From Bugula neritina (Eukaryota > Bryozoa > Gymnolaemata > Cheilostomatida > Bugulidae), in contig OZ037772.1 of NCBI GenBank assembly GCA_964035545.1, forward strand, positions 3,418,501-3,482,500: 64,000 nucleotides of DNA. Reading direction: 5' to 3'. This document shows positions 45,820-57,004 of this stretch, piece by piece. Within the stretch, counting starts at the first letter, position 1, and each line of letters begins with the position of its first letter. The notes beneath the pieces are model-generated. The model searched no databases. It had not been told where the DNA came from and saw nothing but the letters and a program-made list of their open reading frames with translations. The translations under genes were made by a program, and so were the position numbers.

Positions 45820-48592
45820 CTAGTTTGAGCACACTTCTGGACTAGAAGAGGAAGGATACGAGGAGACCACAGAGCTCTCTTGGGAGGGAGGTAAAACACG
45901 TTTCAGCTACAAAGCGAGAGTTGAAAAGAGAAATAATTGGAAAAAGTTGAAATTTTACTCAATTTGATCAAAAATGAACAGATATTATTAAAAAAAAATT
46001 CCAGAGATTTTAAAGCTGCTATTCCAGGACAACTATAGCATATTATAATTATATTATCACCTCAATTATATAATAATCATATTACATGATATATTATATT
46101 GTTTATATGCCATATTATAATTATATTATATTATAATCATACTATATTATAAATATGGTATATTATTATATTATACTATCAATGTACATGACTTGCACCA
46201 AGTAGATGCCAAACGTTAACTTTTCTGTGTTGGCAACTTGGGGCAGAACTCTTTTGGGTGGAAGGTCTGTAATAGATGGGAAAGAGATGATTTACCGCCC
46301 CTAGCAGAGGCGTGATGTCAAGAGAAGAACCCGAGGCTAAGTTACGACAACTTCTTCTTATGGTGTTGGCGGCTTTGAGAAAGAAAGCTCTGTCGTACTC
46401 CTTCCCTGAAGACAGGAAACGGGTCATTGTACTTCCATAAACAAAGCATACATGAACTGTATAAGAAGCTCAAACTAACGTCTGTTAATAGTAATGGAAG
46501 ATATAACAATCCTAATGAGAATTAAAGGCTCTATTAATAGTAATCATTAGATATCTGAATTTGAATTGTGGGAGGCTAACGCACTCACCCTGAGTAAACA
46601 TCAGTTAGAACAGAGCACTGAGGTTATCTCCAATACTGTTGAGACTAGCTATAGCCTGGGAGCACATATCATATTGCAGCCACGGGTCTACCTTAGTAAG
46701 TTTCATACCTTCCAACTGTAAAAAGACGACAGAGCGAATAAAAAAGAATAACTGAACAGAGAATACATTCAACAACAGGTGGTTGTCAGGTGGGTGATAT
46801 TCCTTACTGCTTCTCTCTGATCGCGTGATGTAACAGTCAAATATGACATCACATGTCAACTCACTATGCACTGCGGGTGGCTGTGACAAGCAGTGCTCCA
46901 TACTCAGACCACCCACAGTCCAAGCACCTGGAGCACTGCCCACATATGGACAAGTGACAAGACAAAGTGCTGGGGATAACTAGCAATACAAAGATAATTA
47001 ACAGTCAGAGTATGAAGCTGGTACTCACCAGTTTGAAGGTGTTCCCAATATAAACTTTCTAACTGGTTAGAAAGGATTGCACTTGGTTGAGGACTCTGTT
47101 AACAGCACCATAAATATCCTCTTTAGCGTGGCAGTTGCCGGCACCTGCACAACATGAAATAACTACCACCTGCTATTCGTTGACATATGTGAGACCAGTT
47201 GCTAGTGACATCAAATGACAAGTACTTGGTTAGCAAATTTATACAAAGATGAGAGTTCTACTGTCACTTGATCAAAGGTTGCGACACTCTTCGCCTAGTG
47301 TGACTCATAAATTATATATGACTTAGGCTAGCAGGTGAGCATGAGCTCATTTTATAAGCTATGTAGCTCAAAACTATGCAAGCATCCTACCATAAAGAGA
47401 CACCACTATACACCGCACCATTGGTATGAGAGTCTTCATAAGAACTAAAGCTACACTCAAGCCCAACCAGCATGATAGAATATATCGCAGACACTTACTA
47501 TTGCACATATAGTCTATGGATGAGAGGGTTGCAGTTGGCTTCTCTGTAGATGTATGGATACATTGAGCAAGGGCACCTTGGGCACATGCCATGGGCACAT
47601 CTGTTGACAGCTGTCAAGTACATGACAGTACATATTAATGCACTGCCTTATCTATGTTACCCAGTAGTGCCTGCAAACAAATATGGAAATATTACTTAGG
47701 AAATGAGCAGAATTCTTTTTATTTTAGAGATTTTACATATTCTTACATTAACAAAGGCATAAATTTTGAACATCTACATAAAATATTAGAGATATCTTAA
47801 ATTTTTCTGCAAAATCTGTAAGCTGAACACCAAAAAAAAAAGTTTTGGCCCAACATAAAATGTCAACCATTGGAGAATCTTCTGGCTCTATAAGTTTGTA
47901 TCATGAGGATGTATTTAATACGATGTTACGTGATTATATGGAGTTGTAACCACAATACAAAATAGTGATAGTTTTGAGCAATAAGTCTTATATTATTATA
48001 TGAACTTATGGAGAAACAGCATCTTGGGAACATAGGCTTTACATTACTATATTACAATACATACACATGTATAACAGAAGTTGAACAAAATATTTTTAGA
48101 TTCCTATCCTAAAAATCTCAAATTTCAAGTCAGTTGGTTCTACACTGTTCAGTGGAATGCTTTTTTTTAAACAAACAAAGTGTTATTTACATTCATTAAT
48201 TTTAGTTGCTAAGAGAGCTAAGGTTGCAGATAGTTCTTTTCCTTTCAGATAAAACGTGTTACATATGCATATAAATATGTTCAACTGATGATAGCAATTA
48301 AAATACAAATACCTTGCAACATAAAATAACACAACACCTGCAAAATACTGCTTACAATAGAATTTGCAGCTCAAACTGTAATACTGAGTTTACCCTGTGG
48401 CCCCTGTAGTGTAATGGTAGCACGCTAGCGGGTGGAAAAGTTTTTAATTAAGTTCTGGGTTTGCAATGCAATTATAGGACTCACCTGCTGACGCTGCTTT
48501 GTAGCTCTCCAGAATGCTGCCAGCAGAGATTCTACACAACTCACACTGCCGCAGTATGCAGTCAAACACCTTCCTGCTCCCTGCATTGGTTG
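45820..48592 (-). pseudogene. 3'-terminal exons of a minus-strand gene, copy B
   Basis: Reading right to left, exons with GT..AG borders and matching phase are 48485-48592 (KVFDCILRQCELCRISAGS), 47499-47610 (ACAQGALAQCIHTSTEK), 47029-47144 (EDIYGAVNRVLNQVQSFLTS), 46619-46715 (LEGMKLTKVDPWLQYDMCSQ), 46296-46405 (RAFFLKAANTIRRSCRNLAS) and the terminal 45820-45906, a Ser/Pro-rich tail ending in TAG. The donor at 46619 is weak, but its phase fits. Exon 47029-47144 has an in-frame TAG where copy A reads Tyr, and a coiled-coil exon found in copy A is missing, so this copy too is damaged. The product looks helical. It could be the tail of the kinesin gene whose motor exon lies at 58594, but that link is unproven. 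Confidence 0.55.
48406..48470 (+). other. tRNA-like A-box sequence, copy B
   Basis: Twin of 34185-34250. The A box is TAGTGTAATGGTAGCAC; the B box is degenerate (TGGGTTTGCAATG). No complete cloverleaf. Confidence 0.35.
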
Positions 48593-48735
48593 CTATAAAC
48601 AGTACAGAGCTATACGTATGAGATAAGAGTGGACTAACAGAGTAGTCTCTGAGAATATATACAAGGTATATGATCAGAGAGGAGATTACTCCAAAACAGC
48701 CGAAACTAGGTTGGTGTGAAAATAACACGACTTAA

Positions 48736-48915
48736 TTAATGACTTTAGTAGCAATGACTTCATTAGCAATGACTCAATTAGCAATGACTCAATTAGTAAT
48801 GACTTAAATAGTAATGACCTAAATAGTAATTACTTAATTAGTGACGACTGCAACTTATATAGTAATGGCAGTATTAGTAATGATTTAATGAGTAACAGCA
48901 GTAATAGCAATGACT
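48736..48915. repeat. Degenerate 15-bp repeat
   Basis: About a dozen diverged units around TTAGTAATGACTCAA. AT-rich, no coding signal. Confidence 0.8.
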
Positions 48916-48994
48916 TTTGCTTTAGTAATTGAATTTTTTGTAAAAACGGTGACAAACAATTGAGTGAAGACAAAAAAACAGAAACATAACCAGT

Positions 48995-49098
48995 ACCTTT
49001 ATTTTTTTGTAGACTGTAGGAGACGAAATCTTTGCACATGGAGAACATGGTACTGGAAGACATGAGTTTTGACCTTGACCTGCTTCTGACCTTCATAG
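48995..49098 (-). other. Candidate minus-strand exon
   Basis: Reads VRSRSRSKLMSSSTMFSMCK before a GTACTGG donor. It could belong to the minus-strand gene but has no recognised domain. Weak support. Confidence 0.25.
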
Positions 49099-49478
49099 AT
49101 GGACACTAGCTGTTGATTGGCTGAAGCAGAGTTGAAGACTAACTTCTACACACGATAATTAAAAAACTAAAATGAAAATGCATATTTTCAATATCGTCTG
49201 GTACATGCTTTAATTATGGCAGACACAAGGCATGCACAGAGAAAGATAATTTCTTAAGTAGATACTGTGGGTAATGTTGATGTGGACACTATGAACAATG
49301 CAAGTATTATACAGGAGTTGTCTACTCTTTGAAAACAGATAACTTGCTGTAGGCATTGACTTGAGTTGACTGAGTTTATTGCCTTCCCTTATAAGAAGAG
49401 CGACCTTATAAAGGTCAGTTTTACCCCGCTCTACAAAAAATAGGAGTAAATTAGACTAACATTATACTGGGTTATTTT
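49099..49478. other. Non-coding interval
   Basis: No gene, RNA or repeat signal that I can support. Confidence 0.45.
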
Positions 49479-49710
49479 ATCATGTAGTTTTCTTATCATA
49501 TACGATACAACTCATTAGGATCTGGTAGTAGAAAAATATAAAAAAGATATTTTAATTTAGGAGGAAAAACTGAAAAGTCACCAAAACCGAAGATGAGGTC
49601 GATCTAGCCGTATATTAAGAAAATTCTCACAACAAAGTAATTCGCAATGAAGGGTCAGAGGTCAGGCATACACCAAGTCTAGCAAATTTATTATCTTTAA
49701 CAGCCTCTCA
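49479..49710 (+). repeat. Dispersed repeat, copy 2 (see 17475-17702)
   Basis: Same orientation as copy 1. It lies just outside the right edge of the duplicated region, mirroring copy 1 outside the left edge. Confidence 0.85.
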
Positions 49711-50379
49711 ATGCCAAAATGCTATGGTAGTTGACTTGAATACAACTATCGCTGAATTGATTTTACAATGTTGGACAAATATTTCATACAACAATCATTC
49801 AATTTTTTGTAAAAAAGATACATCAATAAGTCAAGCATTAAGTTACTTCTTGTTAGATATTGTGGTGGCTCGTGGAGCTACCAGCAGCGAAATACACAGG
49901 GTCACGTAATTGACCCGGAACAACGGACAGCCAATTAGCGACACTGATAGTTAGTAGCAGTAGTTAGTTTTCCCGCTGTTAGTCAGTCGAAGATAAAGTG
50001 CTAATTGATATAGATGTGTGGAATTACTGAATGTACTTGTATAGTTTTTGTAATGTATTCTTGTGTTTAGAAATATACTCGTATTCACTCGACTTATCCT
50101 GGTGAAGTTCTCTAGCAAGTAAATAGACTCTTTGGATTGCATATCAACCTTGATTTTTACTGGCCAGATCTTGTAAATTTAGTGTTAATTGTGCTTATAA
50201 CACACTGCATTAGTAAGTCAGTAGTTATTGTTTATGAAATGAGTTTGTGAAATAAGTTAACCTAATTAGTCTTCAGTGTGAAAGTTTGCCAGTTCTGTTT
50301 TAATTTAATTTACAAAGCTTTGGTTATATGATTTTTAATTAAACAAAGTTTCAATTTATGGAATAAGTGCTTCATGTGT
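49711..50379. other. Interval without a supported gene
   Basis: A 61-codon frame at 49724-49909 starts at ATG but has no recognisable motif. Otherwise AT-rich. Confidence 0.4.
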
Positions 50380-51150
50380 TTATAGATTAATGAAGTGTAC
50401 TGAATCGACTAGATTCAAAAGGCAAGAGCTGTCTCTTAGCTCTAAACACAAAGGAGCTGTTAGTACCACTGATAAAAAGGCCCCAAAAACTCCCAAGAGC
50501 ACAGCACCACAATCGCCATCGTTTTTGAGGCAAGATATACTTATATGTAAATGGGTAACCACTCCCTGTAAACATCCAGTTTTATAGAACTATGGTCCCT
50601 TTGCATGGTTATATGACTTTCTACACTGTATTTTTAGGAGACTTTGCAATCGAGTGAAGTCGATAAAATCTTCTGAGCAGCTTGAGCTCGAGCAAGTTAA
50701 AACAGAAATACAATAAATTGAAAGTCTTAGGAAGATAAACAATGCAGCCGTGAGAAACTATGTGAGTGGTTCAACAAAGCGCTTCACAAGGAGTGCTACT
50801 CCTGGTAACACAGGCTCTCAGGTTAACCTCGAAATTATTTTGTGCCAACTGTTTGTACATGACTACATGATCTGTGCATGAATAAGTGCTTCACGTGTTC
50901 ATAGATTAATGAAGTGTACTGAATCGACCAGATTCAAAAGGCAAGAGCTGTCTCTTAGCTCTAAACACAAATGAGCTGTTAGTACTACTGAAAAATTTTT
51001 TTTTAGGAGACCTTGCAATCGAGTGAAGTCGATAAAATCTTCTGAGCAGCTTGAGCTCAAGCAAGTTAAAAGAGAAATACAAGAACTGGAAAGTCTTAAG
51101 AAGATAAACGATGCAGCCGTGAGAAACTAGGTGAGTGGTTCAACAAAACA
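50380..51150 (+). pseudogene. Two tandem copies of a coiled-coil two-exon fragment
   Basis: Unit 1: 50385 to about 50480 and 50638-50790. Unit 2: 50899 to about 50990 and 51005-51130. The first part follows TTATAG and reads KCTESTRFKRQELSLSSKHK. The second follows TTTTTAG and reads NRVKSIKSSEQLELKQVKRE before a helical end (LESLKKINDAAVRN). In unit 1 the coiled coil is cut by TAA; in unit 2 it is open but the intervening sequence has collapsed to a few bases. The charged coiled coil recalls the N-terminus of some retroelement or transposon proteins, but I do not recognise the family. Confidence 0.5.
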
Positions 51151-51446
51151 TGGTGGCAGTGCTTTGAGTAACCCATTATAGGCCTTTGTTATTGTGTGAC
51201 TGGTGAAGTTTGAGTAATAATGTAATGGATTCTCATCCTCTATTGTTCTGAAATAACTGCGTGCATCAGTATACTATAAATACTGTTGCGTATCGTTCTT
51301 AATGCTGTAATTATAGTTAAGTAAGCTAGCTTGCTAATGCCTAAGTATGGTGATTACTGTTAAGCTTTCAGCATAATGTAATTTTACTGAAATACGCATT
51401 CTGAAGTTATGTAATATTTCTTTTACTAATGTTGCTTTCTTTTGTG

Positions 51447-51583
51447 TGTGTCCTTTGTTGCTGAGATCGGCATTTCGGTCTTCCGAAATGCCGATATGCC
51501 GAAAATCGCCGTTTGGGCATTTCGGAGTCCCGAAATGCCGATATTCGGCATTTCGGAACCTCGATCTCGGCAACAAAGGAATG
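51447..51583. repeat. Complex palindrome in the LTR, upstream of the TATA box
   Basis: The outer arms CCTTTGTTGC and GCAACAAAGG pair. Inside, ATCGGCATTTCGG pairs with CCGAAATGCCGAT around a 4-nt loop, and GGGCATTTCGG pairs with CCGAAATGCC. GGCATTTCGG or its complement occurs about six times. It lies in U3 just before the promoter, so a multi-site enhancer or a cruciform are both possible. Confidence 0.85.
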
Positions 51584-51598
51584 TCTTTGTCTCGCTTG

Positions 51599-51608
51599 TA
51601 TATAAAAG
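51599..51608 (+). promoter_or_regulatory. LTR TATA box
   Basis: TATATAAAAG, with the AATAAA of the LTR about 80 nt downstream: normal U3-R layout. Confidence 0.75.
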
Positions 51609-51684
51609 CCAGCGTGTTCCAGTGTAGTTCAGACTACTACTGGAGCTCGCTGGTAGTAGGACCACATAAGCTGTATTTGATGCT

Positions 51685-51690
51685 AATAAA
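51685..51690 (+). terminator. LTR poly(A) signal
   Basis: AATAAA within the presumed R region of the 5' LTR. The truncated 3' LTR has lost it. Confidence 0.7.
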
Positions 51691-51779
51691 GTTATCTTCA
51701 TTCGTATTCAGATACTTGGCTTATTCTCTCTAGAGCATGTAGGCACTAGTTGCATTCAAAACCCACAAGTTTACTACAT

Positions 51780-51797
51780 TGGTGGCAGCGGTGGGAT
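51780..51797 (+). promoter_or_regulatory. Primer-binding site
   Basis: TGGTGGCAGCGGTGGGAT directly after the 5' LTR, beginning TGG as expected for complementarity to a tRNA 3' CCA end. I cannot name the tRNA. Confidence 0.75.
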
Positions 51798-51828
51798 TTT
51801 CGAATAACTAGTTGCCGAGCGGCGCGCA

Positions 51829-52464
51829 ATGGCCCCAGGGGACACAGCCCCTGAGGCAGCAACACCACCAGCCCTCACTGTTGAGGCGCTGGTCACAGCC
51901 CTCCAGGGATTGCGGGGGCAAGGACAGGCATCACCTGGTGACAGGTATCGCCTCCAGCCCCCGAATTTCGGAGGAGAAGGAGACGTAGAGCAATTCATCA
52001 GGGAGTTCCAGGATGTGGCCACCATCGCTGAATGGCCAGTACGGGTGCGCATCCTCCAACTTCGGGCCTGTCTGACAGGCCGGGCCAAGAGCTTCGCTCT
52101 TGGGCCTGATGAAGAGCACATCATGCGGGCTCTCAGAGCCCGGTTCGGCCTAACAGCCGAAGAAGCAGCTGATCGTTTGCAGATCATGAGGAGGGACCGG
52201 AGGACTCCCCTGGAAGACCACGCAAACGAGGTAGAGCGCCTGGCTCAGGCTGCTTTCGGTCACGCCACTGGCAATGACCGGAAGCGCCTCGTTTACAACG
52301 CGTTCTTCCGGAGCGTGAATCACCCGGACCTGCAGCGATACTTTCTGGCCGCCAAGGTCAACAGTATAGAGGAAGCGCTGGAAATGGGGAAGGCTTACTT
52401 CCAGGTGGAAGAGCCTAGGCGACCGAGCTATACAGCCCGCCAGTACGAGCCTCGAGCCGTATGA
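51829..52464 (+). CDS. gag: Gypsy Gag (211 aa, C-terminally truncated)
   Basis: Structural protein of the retrotransposon. It begins MAPGDTAPEAATPP, followed by a capsid-like helical domain with PPNFGGEGDVEQFIREFQD (about 45-63) and LRACLTGRAKSFAL, typical of Ty3/gypsy Gag. The frame ends at TGA 52462-52464, soon after the capsid domain. The zinc knuckles that should follow are absent, and the next frame already starts in the middle of the protease, so a deletion removed the Gag C-terminus and the protease N-terminus. High GC and codon choice differ from the neighbouring host DNA. Confidence 0.85.
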   Translation: MAPGDTAPEAATPPALTVEALVTALQGLRGQGQASPGDRYRLQPPNFGGEGDVEQFIREFQDVATIAEWPVRVRILQLRACLTGRAKSFALGPDEEHIMRALRARFGLTAEEAADRLQIMRRDRRTPLEDHANEVERLAQAAFGHATGNDRKRLVYNAFFRSVNHPDLQRYFLAAKVNSIEEALEMGKAYFQVEEPRRPSYTARQYEPRAV

Positions 52465-52477
52465 AGGCGCGCATGGT

Positions 52478-55400
52478 ACGTTGGCGGACGGATCATGCAT
52501 CCCTTTCTACGGCGTCATTTCACTACCTGGACGCGTCCGTGATCAAGCAATTCACGAGACGTTCATAGTCAGCCAGCTGAAGGAGGACGCCATCCTGGGA
52601 ATGCCGTTTCTGGAGAAACACCAGTGTCACATGGATTTCCAGAAGTCAGTGGTGGTGATGGCTGGGAAGGAGCTTGTCTGCGTCGACAAGTTCGGAAGGC
52701 CCTTGGTGGGCGGAGTCCAGGTAGTGCGGGACTGCACGGTTCCGGGGAGATCCCAGGCGACTCTTCGCTGCAGAGTCAACTGCAAGGGGATCGCCGGCCT
52801 GGGGGTGGTTGAGGGAACGCACGGAGCGATCTGACTAGCAAACAGCCTAAATCGGCTAGATTGTCGGCAGGAGCTCCTCGTGCAGTGCATCAACCCCTTC
52901 ACGGAACCTGTCCGATTATCGGCTGGAGCGCTGGTGGGGAAGTACCACTTCATCCAGGAAGCGGATGTGGGTCCGGCACTGGAGACAGTGGCCGACACCC
53001 AGGGGAACCCCCCTCACACCAGACGAGGAGCAGTCCCGGAGCATATGGCTGACCTATACGATGGAGCGTGCGGAAACTGTACAAGTAGTACTGAACGCCA
53101 AGTACTGGCTCAACTACTTGCAGAGTACAGTGATGTCTTCAGTCGTGGCGATGGAGACATGGGGCTGACCAAGGTCATCTCCCACGAGATACCCCTGGCA
53201 GCCGGCACCACTCCCATCAGGCAGCCTACCCGGCGTCTAGGCCCGGAGAAGGAGAAGGAGGTGAGCCGACAGGTACAGGATCTTCTCGACCGGGATCTGA
53301 TTGAGCCTGCCCACGGTGCGTGGAGCTCTCCAGTAGTCCTGGTCAAGAAGAAGGATGGTAGCTGGAGATTCTGCGTGGACTACCGCAGACTCAACAGCGT
53401 TACCATCCAGGACGCCTACCCTCTCCCACGGATAGATGAGTCTCTAGATGCCCTCGCGGGTAGCAAGTACTTCAGTACTTTGGATCTGCTTAGCGGGTAC
53501 TGGCAAGTACCCCTCAGTCCTGATGCCCAGGACAAAGCAGCATTCATCACCCGCGACGGGCTCTGGAAGTGGAAAGTACTGCCATTTGGATTAACGTCCG
53601 CTCCGGCAACTTTCCAACGGCTCATGGAGCAGGTCCTCAGTGGGTTACACTGGAAGACCCTCCTCATCTATCTGGACAACGTCATTGTCATCTCCCCAGA
53701 CTTCTCGACTCATGTCAGTCGTCTGCGGGAGGTCTTTGACCGTCTCCGGGCAGCTGGACTGAAGCTGAAGCCCTCCAAGTGTGCACTCCTGCAGCCGGAA
53801 GTCACGTACCTGGGCCATGTGGTTGGCCGTGATGGGGTCGCTACCGACCCGGAGAAGGTACAGGCTGTGAAGGAGTGGACTGTCCCCCGTAACCTCCCTG
53901 AGTTGCGCGCGTTCCTGGGCCTAGCAGGGTACTACCGGCAGTACATACCTGGCTTCGCAGGAGTGGCTCAGCCGTTGAATCGGCTGACCGCAAAGGGGGT
54001 CCGGTGGCAGTGGACACAGGAGGAGCAGCAGGCATTTGACCACCTTAAGCAGCGGCTAATGGAGGCGCCAATTCTGGCGTATCCTGACCCAGCCCAAGAG
54101 TACATCCTGGACACCGACGCCAGCGACCACAGCGTGGGAGCTGTCCTGTCTCAAGTCCAGGGTGGAAGTGAGGTGGTCGTGGCTTACTACAGCAAGACTC
54201 TCGCGGCCGCCGAGAAAAACTACTGCACCACTAGGAAGGAACTCCTAGCAGTAGTCAAGGCGGTCAAGCACTTTCGGCCATATCTGTATGGGAGAACGTT
54301 CCGTTTGCGAACAGACCATGCATCACTGATATGGCTGTGTAAACGTGCAGAGCCCTCGAGCCAGGTGGCTCGTTGGCTGGAGATTCTTGCCGAGTTCTCC
54401 TACCGGATAGAGCACCGTGCTGGCCGGAAGCACGGGAACGCCGACGGCATAAGCCGCCGGCCGGTAGGAGACTGTAAGCAGTGCCTGCACATTGAGAAGC
54501 GGGACGGGGGACCCGCTCGCCTTGACGTGGAAACAGAGTTAGGGGAGGGCGCCGTCTATCGATGGGAGCACGGCCATCTTCGGACCGAAACCCACTCAGA
54601 CGACGTCCAGGCGCTTCACGCCAACCCCACTCTGTACCAGAACGTCAAGGAGTTGTGCCGACTCCAGGAGACGCTACCCGGCGCGGTAGCGGACATCTTC
54701 CGGGCTAAGAAGGAGGGCCAACGACCTAGCGAGGAACAGCAGCGGCAGGGAGACGTTGAGTTCCAACTCCTCTGTCGTCGCTGGGATGCCCTCAAGGTCA
54801 GTCCTGATGGCCTCCTGATGATAACGTTAGCAGCAGACAACCGTCAGCAGGAGAGGGACCGCGTCGTCTGTCCACGCGCCCTCCGACGGGAACTGATCTG
54901 GGACACCCATAAGCAGGCTCACTCTGGAGTCAGTCGGGTCATCAGGTGTCTGCGGCTGCGTTGGTATTGGCCCGGAATGACTCGGGACGTACGACTGCGG
55001 GTACGGCAATGCGAGGTCTGCCAAGCTAGCAAGCATGGCCGCCCCACGGAAACCACTGGTCGACGCCGGCTATACGCTGGTCGACCGTGGCAGGTAGTGG
55101 CGGTGGACCTCGTCGGGCCTATGCCGTTATCCGCCAGAAGGAACACCTGGATACTGGTGCTCACGGACCACTTTACCCGGTGGGCAGATGCTCTGGCTAT
55201 TCCAGATGCAACAGCCCCCACGGTGGCCCGTACCCTGGACCAACATGTGTTCTGTTACCTCGGTTTACCCGAGCAGATACATACGGACCAGGGTGCCCAG
55301 TTCCAGTCCCAGCTCATGGGAGACCTCTGCCGGATATGGGGGGTGAACCAGAGTCGGACCACCCCATATCACCCGCAAGGGAACGGAGTCGTCGAGCGGA

Positions 55401-56782
55401 ACAACAGGATGTTGGGTGACGCCCTCAGGAGCCTGCTCCTTGGCCGAGGTCAGGAAGAATGGGACGTGGTGCTGCCGCAAATCATGCGGGCTTACCGCAG
55501 CACACCACACTCCGCCACGCAGGAGACCCCAAACTTCCTGGTGCTAGGCCGAGAGACGCGGGTTCCGGAACACCTGACATACCATGTTCCTGCCCCCGAG
55601 TCACCGGTACACAAATATGTGGAGGGTCTGATAGACATCATGGGCAAAGCTCATGATGCACTGCGTACCCAGCAGTGGCAGACCCGCACAGAGGACTCGG
55701 AGGAGCCCCCGTTGTACCAGGTGGGAGACTGGGTCTGGATGGTGAGCTATCGTAGGCGACGCGGACAGTCGGCTAAGCTTCAGCCCAAGTTTGTCGGTCC
55801 CTACTGCGTGGTAGAGGTGCTGCCAAACCATACATACCGTGTGGAGCGCTCTGGACAGGTCTCAGTCCAGAGCGAGCAGCGCCTGAAGCCGTACCAGGCC
55901 AGCCCAGACGCGGTGGGTCAAGCCCCACCCCTCCTGGAGCCCCACCGCCAGCCCAGCCGTCGAGTACAGGCCACCCGCCCTCGAGAGGTGGAAATTGTGT
56001 TCCCCAGAGAGATGGACCAGGAGCAAACCGCCCTGTTGGAGCAGCTAGAGCGACAACAGAGAGAGGAGCGGGAACAAGAACGACAGCAAGCCCTAGGACC
56101 ACCACCCCTCCAGGGGGAGGACACCCCCACCCGTGTTACGGGTGAAGGCGGGGACCCCCCTTCAGCGGTAGCTGAGGAGCCACCGGCACCAGCAGCACCT
56201 ATACAGCAGGAACGGAGTCAGAGGGCCAGAAGGCCCCCCAGATATCTGGCGGACTACCACGTGGGACACATGGAGATGTCCCAACAGAGGAGTGGTACAC
56301 CCAGTACGGGTAAAAACTCCGAGCCTAAGTTGCAGAACAGCCCTGGCAGTACCGGACTTCTCCAAAAGCAATTACCCCCAGACCAGCACAGTCACCTGGA
56401 CAACAGGTACCCAGCTCTTTCGGGTAATGTTGGCCGAGGTAGGTGGCGATACCCCATACCTATGGCTAACTTGGACCCCCCTCCAGAAGAAGAGGACGAG
56501 GCCACGACCCTACTACCCGCCCAGCTGATTGGAGATGGCGCTACCGCAGCCACCACCCAGCCTCTACGGGTAGCGCTGGCAAGACTGGGCAAGGAGCCTG
56601 GAGCACCAGGCAGCCAGATAGAAGAGAAAACCCAGCCGACCCACTCACAATTGCCCCGTCACGGGCAGAGTATGGCACTTCCTTATCGAGAGTGCGTCCT
56701 AGATAGTGCAATCCAGGCCTGGTCCGGTACCCTTGACCGTTGTACAGAAGGGATAGAAAGCCTGGTGCACCACCTCAAATAA
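52478..56782 (+). pseudogene. pol: Gypsy Pol: protease remnant, RT, RNase H, integrase, with inactivating changes
   Basis: One continuous frame apart from TGA at 52832-52834. The first part has the C-terminal half of a retropepsin (DAILGMPFLEKH); its DT/SG active site is missing. From 52880 (numbering from ATG there): reverse transcriptase about 140-315 with D202 (STLDLLSGY), but YLDN at 264-267, the last Asp codon having become AAC (53678-53680). RNase H follows about 405-525 (D410 region, E453, D478). Integrase has H676, H680, C710, C713, then D742, D802 and E838 (35 residues between the last two) and a GPY/F segment. A Pro/Gln/Glu-rich tail of more than 200 residues follows, unusually long. 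RT should be inactive; integrase residues are intact. Confidence 0.92.
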
Positions 56783-56992
56783 CTGAACCGGACAATTGGG
56801 AGCCGCCAGCATTGGCCAGCCGGACTGTATATATTACGGGTACTACTATCGTTTATATTATTGTGATACGTGTGACTAATCATAATACTTTCTGTTAATC
56901 GCATATTTTTCTACTTTTGTGTTTTATTTTTTTGTTTTCTTTTTGTTTTGTGTGAAATGATTGTTCTGTTATCGAAAAGAGGATGCTTTTCG

Positions 56993-57004
56993 ATGGGGGG
57001 AGAA
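56993..57004 (+). promoter_or_regulatory. Polypurine tract
   Basis: ATGGGGGGAGAA directly before the 3' LTR: the plus-strand primer of reverse transcription. Confidence 0.85.

Larger units (their letters stand above)
51221..51778 (+). repeat. 5' LTR (558 bp)
   Basis: Begins TGTAATGG and ends TACA. It contains a TATA box (51599-51608), AATAAA (51685-51690) and a strongly palindromic GGCATTTCGG-rich block (51447-51583). The 3' LTR at 57005 repeats the first 335 bp or so. Confidence 0.93.

Noticed and set aside
51432-51627. ORFs with repeated FRNAD/MPICR-like words
   Set aside because: They translate the LTR palindrome and recur in the other LTR; not protein-coding.
51774-56592. Many antisense ORFs across the gypsy element
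   Set aside because: GC-rich coding DNA gives long open antisense frames by chance; none shows a family motif, while the + strand is clearly Gag-Pol.
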